From the NCBI GenBank assembly GCA_903813345.2, contig CAIIXF020000009.1, forward strand, positions 3,472,001 to 3,536,000: a stretch of 64,000 nt of DNA. The letters run 5' to 3'. Numbering within the stretch: the stretch's first letter is position 1; each line of letters starts with the position of its first letter. Source of the stretch: Owenia fusiformis (lineage: Eukaryota > Annelida > Polychaeta > Sabellida > Oweniidae). The position numbers and the translations under genes are program-made. Below, one piece after another: positions 34,101 to 46,100 of this stretch. Under the pieces are notes generated by a model that worked only from the letters and a program-made list of their open reading frames with translations, was not told the DNA's origin and made no database searches.

Positions 34101-37100
34101 AGGATCCCTTTTTCGGCCACCTATCTAATCAAAGCCTGATTATGATTGGCGATTTAGATAAATTCGTCAAATATCACAAATAACTGAACCACTAGATCTA
34201 GCATTGCAATTGAGGAAATAATTAGATTTAAATATTGATATGCTTCGAAATGAAAACACACGATTGCCAATCTAATGAGAGCGCAGAAATTCCACGGCGA
34301 GCGTAGAAATATTACTGGCCGCAGAAATGATAGACCGCAAGGTCGCCGTAGAAAATGTAACTGGGGTGTTACAAAAACATTTTTAACTACATCTAGCAAT
34401 TTATGTATCTTACGCCCCTATCACAACAAACTGGTTTTCAACCGTTCTTTCCAGTCCTGCAAAAAGTCGTAAAACGCGCTAAATCTGGCTGTGGTCGGGA
34501 AATATGTCAAAAATAATTAGCTACTGCGTTCATAAACAGTCTCCAAAAAATGAATCATTTCAAAATTCTAAGATCACCTTCCTTCCCGTCTGGGAACGTT
34601 CTTGAAGTTCGTAAATAGACCTTAGAAAGTTGCAGCTACGTTCATTCCGTTTGCACACAATTTAAAACCAATTTTGAAGAACGCAGTGGCAACTTGTTTG
34701 GTGCGAAAGCTATATTTTCGTATAACTCGTGCATACGCAGTCTTTAATCATACGCTCTTAATCAGTTTAAACCCGTTTACAATTAGTTCTACCTCGTTCT
34801 CAATACGTCCTCAGACAGTTCAACTCGTTGTAAAAACGTCCCTATTAGGATTGACGTACGACGGTACCGTTCGCAATACGTCCAGGTCGTCGTCAGTGCG
34901 TTGTCAATTGTTCTAATTGTAGAACGTGGCGACCGTGAGAACATTTTGGGCATGTTTTGAGTTCTAGAGGACCTACCCGGGTCTAAGTACGAATCCGTTA
35001 GTACACAGTTGAAGCGTTTTCGAGAACGTAGTGAGAACTAGTTTGGTGTGATAGTAGGGCAACAAGTTCATAAGCAATCTTCGATACATCCTGAATCAGT
35101 TTAAACCCTATTTGCCAGACATTTCAACTCATTCTAAAAACGTTCCAATTAACCTTACCCCCCTACCACACCAAACTCGTTCTTACCCGTTCTTGCCAGT
35201 CCTACGAAAACGTCTGGCTGTGGTCGGGAAATATGTCTGAAATAATTAGCTTCTTCGTTCTTAAACAGTCTTCAATACGTCCTTCTCGTTCTCAGTTCGT
35301 TCAGGTCGCACCACGTCGGTGTGCAGCGTCGTATAACGCTTCCCTTAGTCTAGAAGGTCACTATGACCTGATTACAGAACGGTATGGTCGCCATCGAATT
35401 TTGAATCGTTTCAAAATGCTAAAATCACCTTCCCGTCTGAGAAAGTTCATGAAGTTCGTAAATAGACCTTAGAAAGTTGCAAATATGTTCATTCCGCTCG
35501 CACACAGTTTAACACCAGTTTTGAAGAACAAAGTGGCAACTTGTTTGGTGTGTACCTTTATAAATTCGTAGCATAGTCAACAGTGGCTCGATTTTCATGA
35601 AATAAAGCATATTGGAAAGATAAATCAATATGATAAATTTGTATCTATCAAACAGAGAAAAAATCACCTTCTTTGTATTATCTAGAGATTTAGAAACAAG
35701 GTAACAATCAATTTTTTATGAATTTTAATTTTATTGGAATCAAGTTTTAACTATCATAACTTTGCCTCTCTTCCCCAATCAATCTAGTTTTGTTTACTCC
35801 AAATAGTGACCCCCACCATCCCTGAAGACATTGTGGTTCAAAATCTTTTCCCCATTCCTTTATTTCAATTAACAATGATTTTCCAATGAGTCAAAAATCA
35901 AACTTATTGTTGTTTTACCAGCTTTAACCATTGGCTTTTGGCACAACTCTTCTAGTTTTTGTCATATGATGATTACAAATAAAACTAAACTAAAGCTAAC
36001 CGTGTCGTCCAAGTTAGTGTCTGCAATATCTTTCACTGCCTTCCACATGTTGCTAAAAACGTCATTTAATCTCACCCACATTGGACTGCCCTCTGTCCAG
36101 TTGGTCAGGGTGAGAATATTCTGCATAAATGAAATCTTACATCATTTATTTTGACTCATTGATAGTCACGTAATTAACCGTGTATGTCTCTTGTATTAGG
36201 GATCTTGAAGCTTTTTGGAATCTGAAAGTGAGCTTTACAGGGAAAGTAAAAGTCAGATTCCAGGGGTCATATCAATAGTTCAGTAAGTGTAATTGATAAA
36301 TCAATAGTGTCAAATCTAGGCACAAATGTGAACTCTTTAGACAATAGTATACCCAAGGAGTGGGTATCGACATGGATATACTTTATCCGCTAAAAGTCGA
36401 CAGTCTCCGGGAATACTATACATCTCTACATACATTTCTGGCCTGTTAATTTCATGGAATGTTCCATATGTTTGAGCCGATGGGAAATGGGAGATCATTC
36501 CTCATATTTTTCCACTCTTCAAGAGAAGGCCAGCGTACATTGGTTATATTACAACAATTGTGAACTGAATTATCTTCCTTCGAGAGTGACTAATATCCAG
36601 GACCGGAAGATGATATATTGTGATGAAAATTGATTTTTGTGTTTTCGTTTCACCATTACCGATTTTGAAAAGAAATTCCGGAAATAAGGAAGTCAATGTA
36701 ATTATTCTTTCCAAATCGGAAAACGAAGCCATTTTACAGGAATTTCAGTGGAACTGGTGAGTTTAGGCGAGTGGCGGATCAATTATTGGCGTATAATCTT
36801 TCATAGGAACTTTGATTTTAAATCATTTTCGAGTTACTTGATCACGTTTTTAGTATTTTAGTGACATGATCATCCACGGAAATTTTATATTATCGCCCAT
36901 TAGGGTACCTCACCGGCATACTAACCTAGTTTTTTGGCGGTATTAAGCAATCAGATTTATGCAGTCCAAAACGTCCGCGCGGGGCATATAAAAGGAATTT
37001 GACCAGTTCAATTGTGTCAAGTTGTTGTGCGACAAAGAATTAACGACGGATTTACAGACTGGAACAACCACGGGGTCGTAAGTAAGAATATTTTGATGAG

Positions 37101-40100
37101 TAATTGACGAATGATTTTTGATCAAATATCATCACAGTTTGTCTATTTTTTAGCCTTGACATTTTGAACACTGTTATAGAGATTCATATCGGATTGTATC
37201 TATTACTATATTTGCCGAGATTGTGTGTTTATTTTTATGCATTATTTTTACTCAACATTATATTGTTATTTGGGAGAATTGCAACCAACTTGCAACCCCA
37301 TTTTGGTGCAAGGGATATTTGCACCCACAATAATCAATTGAAGGATATCTGGGAGAGTTGCAACCAACTTTGCAACCCCATATCGGTGCAAGGAATATTT
37401 GCACCCATTATAACCACCTCACTGCGTGAAAAATGGAATTTCTAGACTAAGCACGTCTAGAAACTAAGTCTAAGCACGCCGGGTGCTTAGGCGTGACTAG
37501 TTTTGACACGTCTAGGTACGCGATGAAACCAACTCTAGACATCTCTAGGCACGTCTAAGCACACGCAGTGCAAAGACGTGCTTAGGGTGTGACAAAAAGT
37601 CTTGGCACGCCTTGAGACTAATGATTGAAATCTAGAATAAAGTAATTATCGAATCAGGTTAATGTATATTGTTATAAGCAATTATGATCAACATTCGTAA
37701 TTTAGACATATTTTCACTGAAATATACTAATTTCTTTTATCTATTTTATTTATTATTTTGTATAACGAACTGTTCACGTATACCATGACGTTTTACATAT
37801 ATGATTGAATAATAAATCACGTACTGTTTAAAGCTTGTACAATACCAAACAAGCTGTACTGATAACTAGTAAACATATGTTTTCCCGGGCATCTATCAAG
37901 TTGTCAATCAAAGCAAGATACTAGAATAGTATTATTATTGTGCGTCTGACCAAATGGATGAAAAAACTACGTGTTCATATTGTGTATGCAATGTATCATT
38001 ACTAATTGATATAGGGCAGGGGCGAAGCCAGCTTTCATTCAAGATGGGGGGGGGGTGCGATCGCCAAAAACTTTTCGGTTTTCAGTCACGGGGTTGCGAT
38101 TGTTGCATAAACAAGCCAAAAAAAAAAGATTTATTTTGAACTTTACAAAAATTTCTTCAAAATTGAGCTTTTTCTTTTTCTTTCTCATGGTTTTATCTTT
38201 ATTGCACCCCCCCCCTTGCTTCGCCTATGGACGCAACTAGCATATTCATTTAGTTGCCTCTCCCGGTAGATACGTGGAGTTTCTAGACCATCCTACGTCT
38301 AGAAATTGCAAGAATTCCACATCGATGCAGTGATCATACTTGCGAATCATATTGAAATTAATCTTTTTAAGCAAACAAGAATTGTGTACGTTACGCTAAA
38401 AACAAAAACTCCTTTGCACAATTACAGAACGATGATTCAAAATAGTTTTTTGAAACCCTTTTTTAAAGAGTACTTTCTCCTATAGTGCAGGAAATAATTT
38501 TTTGGACGGTGGTCGATATTACATACACCCCCCCCCCTCCATAAAATTAGTAACAGGATCCCTTTTTCGGCCACCTATCTAATCAAAGCCTGATTATGAT
38601 TGGCGATTTAGATAAATTCGTCAAATATCACAAATAACTGAACCACTAGATCTAGCATTGCAATTGAGGAAATAATTAGATTTAAATATTGATATGCTTC
38701 GAAATGAAAACACACGATTGCCAATCTAATGGAAGGGGTACGTAATGAAGACGCGATATTGTGTTTACCGCCCATCGTCCATCGCCCGAAAAGAAAATCG
38801 CATTGTCCTGACCAATCCCTCTCACAAAAATCGCAGTCACCTCAAAATTCGCTAACAAAATTGAATTCGTCTCCCATTTGAAAGTTAAGAGATTTTGAAA
38901 CGAAAGGAGTATGAAGCTCTGTTTGAGCCTATTAAACACAGGCGAATGGTAATTTCATCATCATGCTCTGACACAGTTAAAGTCATAGACATCTGAGCAA
39001 AAAGCGATTTTGTTTGGTCGCTGTTATATTGTTTCGTTGATTTTTTTGATGCTGGTGTGTTTATATTATTTTATAAATTTTTTTATTTCAAAATGTCATT
39101 TTAAGTCATCGGATATTTTGTAGACTTATGATATAAGACTTCTGGTTTTGTTTCATCATGCAAAGTTTAGATATGGACCTCTAACTTCAGATTTCATTGA
39201 AGAGAGTGATGAATATCATGATCGGAATTGAATATGGCCTATGGTTTTATACCCTGTGGCAACATGATATTAACCTCTGGCCCTCTGAGCCCTCGAGAAA
39301 TGTATCGTGTCCCTTTGGAAGGGTTGATGAAAGCCCCCCCCGGCCAAAAAGTCTAGATCATTCAAAAGCGTGCAGCTTTTCACCATTGTGAGCACTTTTC
39401 AAATACACCATTAACCATTCCAATGATCGGGATACCATCTTGTATTTCACCAGTCCATGTTATGTCGATGCACCATTGAAGACTCCTCATTTTCCCATAA
39501 GAACTAAGTTGATCGAATCTCAAAAGGTACAATCATGCCAGCTTTCAGTCGGGGGGGGGGGGTCTCATGTATACATCATGTGTCTGGTATGTACATGTAT
39601 GATTACAATTGTAGAGTTAGAAATTGAAATGTTTCCCTTTGTCACTTTTATGCATCTTATGTAAACCTGTTTGAACTAATAAAAGACTAAAAATATGATA
39701 ACTTCATTCGAAATGCATGCAATTCACTCCAATTATATTTATTTTCATTATAGGATAGGGGAAGAGTTTTAATTAAAAAATAGACTGTGGTTGTGATTTG
39801 GGAGGGGGTATACTCTACTAAGGTGTTAGACCCAGCAATCTTCACAAATGATGGCTACAACTTAAGTTCCAATTTATGAATCTCTCATTAAAATAAACAA
39901 CTATTACGTTTTATTTATATTCGTTTGACCTCTAGCCAAAGCTATTTTTAATATCTAATGAGTGTCATGTTATTTTAAAAGCGCAACGCTTTGTAATGTA
40001 TAGAATAAAGGTTCTTTCTGATTGCATTTTACCAATGAAATTATAATCTCTGACTAAACTCGACTTAAGATTTTAAGATATGAATTTTAGATCTCGCTGT

Positions 40101-43100
40101 TATTTAACATTAAATGTCTAGTGTGGGATTGAGCGATAAATCTCCCGTCGAGAAAATGGAATGGCATCTCTTATTCGGGGTCTTACTATGCTATTTGGAC
40201 ATTCAATCTCACTTCTGACATTGCGTGTGAGGTACAATTTGATCAAAGAAATTCCAAAATCAGAATCTAGCAAATCGCAATCTTTGCCACAATCATTTAT
40301 TCGGACATTGCACATACATCTATCGTTCCCAGGAAATTGTACATGTTATTAAAACTTCCAGTAATTCCGGAGACAAATGTATTATTTTGTTCTGTAGCGT
40401 CATTAGATGATAGCAAAAAGTAATTGATTGATTGAACAATTTATTTCCTTATTTTGTAAGTGTACCAATGTATAAGATGACATGATTTAGCATAATTACA
40501 TAATAGTCTATGGCTACCCTTGCATTCGTTCGACTTCTAATGCTGCTAATCACCCATCCCCTATTCACAAAACGACGACCTTTTAGCTGCTTTCCAAATT
40601 CAGGCCCGTAGCCAAGGGGAGCGGAGGGAGCGGCCGCTCCCCCTCCTGGCCAAATGATGTTTTGCCAAAACTGTCAAAAAGCCCCCCCCACAGTCCCTTG
40701 GCAACCCCCCCCCCTCCATGGTAAAACCGCTCCCCCGGTAAATCCTGGCTACGGGCCTGAAAATATTATATGCTTGATCTATAATTTATAAACATGATTT
40801 TCTAGGTTCTAGGTTTCATGGGTCGTCATTCCCCCCCCCCGAGGCCTCCTTGAAACATACCGATTGCAATGTTTACCCATTTCAAACATGTCTCTGTGTC
40901 AAATAAACCAGGAAAACAGATAACTAGAAATGCATTGTTAGGCCCAGGTCTTGTTGCCCCATTTTCGTTGCCACATTCTTACAGGAAATGTATAGATATC
41001 GGAGATATATATCTACATAAAAGTACTTTTTATTTTTATTATAAAGAAGATGTTATCTGGATTGAGCATAAACTTGAACTTGAAAAACATCCGAACTCAC
41101 CAACGACTTAATTATAGTGAATGTATGGGGGGGGGGTAATGATTTCATCTTTTATTTTCTATATTGGGCTCTATTTCTCTGAACCAGTAATCGGAGTTTG
41201 CCCAGTAGCCGGAGGGCAAAAATATGATCAATATAAAATGTAAAAAGTAAAAGATGTACCCCACCCGAATATGGTAACTGAGTTATTAAGGTCTAATGTT
41301 CCATAAAGAGAATTAAACGTTCATTTATTCAAATTACGTTTTGATAGGTTTTTGAGGCGTAAACTAAAAGTAGACCTCTAATACGCCTTACTTTCAGGTC
41401 TAGACCAATAGTATGCCTCTTTTTAAAGGTTTTGTTATGGCGTAGACCTACCCTGCGTGCAGAGTCTAGTTAAACTACGAAGACGAAGCTCTCTTTTAAG
41501 AAGTTAAGTCAAACGAATGCAAAGGGTAGCGTAGACCAAATCATCTCCTTAAATTTTCTATTATAGGCATATAGACCAAAACTGCGCTTAAAACTTAACA
41601 ATTAAAAATAGTCAAAATGACCAAATCTAAACCTGATAAACTGAGACAATTTTAGAATGTACCTCAATGACAGGCCTATGGACCACAAGTGCGCATTAAA
41701 AACTCTAATGATTACACAAGTGGCCATAAGTACGCCTCAAAAACTCAAAAAATTGCAAGCAACATCTGAGACTAACATACAAGGTAAAAACATATTGTCC
41801 CTTATTTAAGTTTCAATAAATAATGTAGCTTGATCATTTGATTTCACTTGCTGTTGGATAGGATATGAAATGATTCAAAATACTAGTCCATGTCCGTGCG
41901 ATTAGTATCAATTCATATAGTTTTGATTACAATCAGAATTCTCAATTTTGAGAATTCACTTTCAAGTCACTTTTCCTTTAATCTATCTGTAATCACTAAT
42001 TAACTAGATCAATACATACTCGATTTCCTCTGCCCACCAATAACACTGTTATGGAAGGGCGGAAATAAATCACTGTAATCTTGTAATCAGGCATTTGAAA
42101 ATGACTCCTAAATTTCCTCCATGTCCATGGTAAGAGCCAATGGTAGATGGGGGGGGGGGCTGGAACTCTTACTGGCCAAAATTTCAATTACATGCAGTTT
42201 TCATCATTTTTTGGACACTTTCAAAGAGCTCTTTGAATCTCAGGGCCGTTAGATAGGGGAGAGGGTGTCCAGATAAATATCTAGGATGTTGATCTGACAT
42301 TATTTATGCCGGGATACCTTCTTGCACCCCCATCCTTAGCCTTTTCCAAGTCGGTATTTTTTACTTATCTGATCTTGAATAATAGAAATCAAGATAGGAA
42401 AAAGATACGACTTGGGCAAGGCTACACCATCCACCCTATTCTAATCTTTCTGGAAACTACTCCCCACGTGGTGCGATCCCATTCTGATACTCATAGCATC
42501 TTTCTGTTTCACCTGAAACATCATCTCAGGACTGAGAAGAAATGAGATGTCATGATGTGCGATCGTGGCATAACTTATTAAGCGAGCCCCAAAAATGTTA
42601 AGATTAATTTTGAGTTTCACAAAAATTGATGCATCTTTCAAAATTCTTCAAAAATGAGATTGAAACTTCAAATAAAAAATTGAAAGCTCATTTCTTCTAT
42701 CTAATGGTTATATTTTTATAAGCTTTTTTTTCGGGGGGGGGGTGCCTTCGCACTCATCGCACCCCCCCCCCCCCCCCTCTGCCGTCCAGAGAGAGAGAGA
42801 GCCCAGAGAGAGTTTGCAAAGCGTGCTCACGGCTTTCCATGGAAAACATCACCAGTTGCAACTAGTGTCTTTTTTTCTTTTTAATTTTTATTCTTTTTAA
42901 AGTTGCAACTAGTCTCTACAACTGTCACTGACTGAAGATCACCAAGACACCATTCTGATACTCATAGCATCTTTCTGTTTCACCTGGGCTGAGAAAAAAT
43001 GAGATGTCATGGTATATCATGATGCCTAGACACAGTTACATGTACATTAGGATTTGCGATGGTCAGAACAAGATTGTATTTTTGATAATACAAATGTATT

Positions 43101-46100
43101 ACCTGTAAGCAGGTTTCAACGGATTTTGATACACATTTTTTGCCGTGTGTCCTATTATGATTACAACCAACAGTTTCCTAGATAAACATGGCAACCGGGA
43201 GATAGTCTTCGGGCTGACATCTCGAAGCTGTTGTTTATGACTTCAATACGGTACGTCAATATTGATTTCCTCGCAAAGTATTCAAAAAACAATTCGTCTT
43301 TTGATAGGCTTTTTTCAAAAATTTTACACTTAGCTTACGTCATTTTAATTCATTCAAACCTAAGACTCGTGCAAATTATGTATTGAATTGTAAATTGTTT
43401 ATTTACATTTTCCTCAATTAAAATTATTTGAATGATCATATTTACGATTCAAATGATTTGATATGGTGATCAGAAGTGTGCATTAAACAAAATAGAAGTT
43501 CAAACAATACAAATCTGAAATTGCTAGAAGGCATCAAGGCCCCAAGGCCAGAAACATATCTATGCAAATAGATAAACAGTGTCGATCCACATGATAAATG
43601 GCTATAGGTCCTAAGCTTGAAAAACTATTTCTAGACTACTCCACGTAGCCTTGCCCAAGTCGGTATTTTTTACTAATCTGATCTTGAATTATTACCGCCG
43701 GTCATAATAGAAATCAAGATAAGTAAAAGAGACCGACTTGGTCAAGGCTATACTCCACGGTATATCTTCTGTAATCAAGGTGGTTCAGCAGTTATAAAAA
43801 CAAGGAAGTATTTGGATTATAAGGAATTAATATTTTGTTTTCATTTGATAATATTCATTATTGGTTCATGGGCATTCCATGCTTTGTTTAACAAATTTGA
43901 GACCTTTGTCTCTGATTGTCAAAAGTGAGACCCCCCCAAATTGTTTTTTTAAAAGTGAACCCACTCACACCCCAGACCGCATATATAATGTACATTTTGT
44001 ATATTTTACAGATATCACATCCACCAGGATTCATTATAGCAAAATAATAGTTCACAAATGAATTTAGCTGTGGGGAACAGCAAAAGTACGGCTCGAGAGG
44101 GAGGGGGGTATGTATGTACCCGGCAAATATAAGGGCTTTAACATGGGATTAGGGGTAGGTACCCTGTACACGTAGGGTTTTGAAGGGAGGTTGAAGGGGT
44201 ATGTTACCTTCAAAAGTAGGATTTTAACGAGGGTCATGGACCTATATCCTCGAGGATATAGGTCCATGCGAGGGTCAAGGGGGTAGGCCCCGGTGTAGAC
44301 ACCCTGTAAAATGGGTCTTTAACAGGGGTTGAGGATTGATTGAAGATATCCTGGAAAAGCTTGGCTTTAACATGGGTTAGGATGTTAGTTAAAGTAGGAA
44401 CTTAATGTGGTCTTAAAAAGCTCCAACGTTCCTCTTAGGGTGGTTAGTCACAATTTTTTCTCTAAAACTCAATTGTATTGTTGTAGCCAGAATGTTTCGG
44501 GTCAAGAGACCAACTACGAAAGAAAGTTATCAAAAGGATTAATGCAAATGCCTTTCATATGAACAAAATGTCATCTACGGGGGAGTTTCCTGCCCCTGCG
44601 ATCTTATTTGTCCATTTAGAATAAGATAAACCATGTAACCAGGTCCATGTATTCCATTCTGACAGAATTTATTATGTTCGAAATCCCGAATGTCCCCGGG
44701 AGAATCTCTCTTCGAAATTATAATGTCAGATAGATACAAAATAATATTGATATAACTGAAGATACTTAATTTTGCTCCCGTTTTATTTAGACGGATTGAC
44801 GGAGTCAGAAAATCCGCCAAATTAAAATCCGTCAAATTTCAGCTTGGAATTTTCAAGATTCCAAGATCATTATTACTATGTATTTAGTTCGTTGTATTTT
44901 TGAAAAGGGGTACAAGAAAACTATGTATTAATATATCAAGGGCAGGGTGCTACTGAATCTGATAGTTAAAGCGTATGCTAGTATGAGGGGCGACATTTAA
45001 AGTAAAGCATTGTCTTTGTCTCCCTCATTTTTACCCAATATTCAGTTTCTTTTTAAACCAAATTTACAAATATCCGTTCACATATATAAATCAGTAGTTG
45101 TTTATGACAAGATTATTATGTTTATAGATCATCAAAAATTAAGGTAGCGTATTCTGTAATTTCAACTATATGTTAGCCACCTCCCCTTCGCCGACAGTAA
45201 TGTATTGTTTAAAATAATACTGCATCCACCGGCCAATAATTCTATCACCATTTTGAGCAGTTTTCGTGTAATTTTTGAGCAAATATCAAATGTGACCTCA
45301 CCCCTGGAATAATTCAAAAGTCATCCCCTTAGCAAATGCTGGATTCGGCCCTGGTACTTGTTGATTAGTGGAAATACCCATTTAAACAGACCCTCTTAAT
45401 TTATAACAAGTTAACAATTATGAAGACATGTTGCGATGTACTTTTCGTGACTCAAGTCGGATATAAAGTGAAAACATACTCTTTTTGATTTGATATCCCG
45501 TATTTAGCTAAAGCAAAACACGAAATATTAACAAAATTATAATTTAAATGTTTCCATATATAGCGCAAAATCTCACATGGCAATTTAATAACGACTAATT
45601 TTGTCTTGTGTCTAACCACGGCGTGCTTAGAGATTTCTAGACTCTAGTCACGCTCTGTCCACGCCAGCTCTAAGCACGTCTAAGCACGCCTAGAAATCTC
45701 TAGATACACGGAGTTCCTAGACCGACTAAGCACGTCTAGAAATTACTAGAAATTCCACATTTGATGCAGTGGGCCTGAAATAGGTTTTTGGGAGACTTGC
45801 ACTCAATTTTGCAACCCCAGGACATTTGGGAAAGTTGCACTCAATCTTGCAACCCCAGGACATTTGGGAGAGTTGCATCCAATTTGCAACCCCATACACA
45901 ACGGAAGGACATTTGGGAGAGTTGACCCCAACTTTGCAACCCCATACCGGTGCAAGGAACATCTGCACCCATAATAACCAATAGAAGGACGTTTGGGAGA
46001 GTTGCACCCTATTTGCAACCTCATATTGGTGCAAGAGATATTTGTACCTAAAATAATCAACGGAGGGATATTTGGGAGAGTTGCAACCAACTTTGCAACC

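Larger units (their letters stand above)
29834..34274. repeat. 4.44-kb tandem duplication, copy 1
   Basis: Starts at ATGAGAGCGCAGAAATTCC within a MITE and ends at CCAATCTA. It holds two CCCCTATCACA elements, exon 8 of gene B, a TATA-box element, a TTGCAACC array fragment and a CTAGA-rich element. Near-perfect identity to copy 2 means a recent event. Copy 1 has lost about 11 bp near 33,890 relative to copy 2. Confidence 0.95.
34275..38728. repeat. 4.44-kb tandem duplication, copy 2
   Basis: Offset 4441 bp from copy 1. Only scattered substitutions are visible. The end is followed by ATGG, and the junction at 34275 shares ATG with both parental flanks, which fits a 3-bp microhomology join. Confidence 0.95.
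37420..45773. mobile_element. Candidate 8.35-kb insertion splitting the satellite
   Basis: Left end CACTGCGTGAAAAATGGAAT, right end inverted CACTGCATCAAATGTGGAAT, both followed by CTAGA and AAGCACGTC-rich subterminal sequence of about 150 bp. CCT occurs on both sides. The two flanks are parts of the same satellite repeat. A further terminus of this family lies at about 38,333, so a smaller element (37,420-38,333) may be nested or may be the true unit. No long coding frame inside. Confidence 0.45.
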
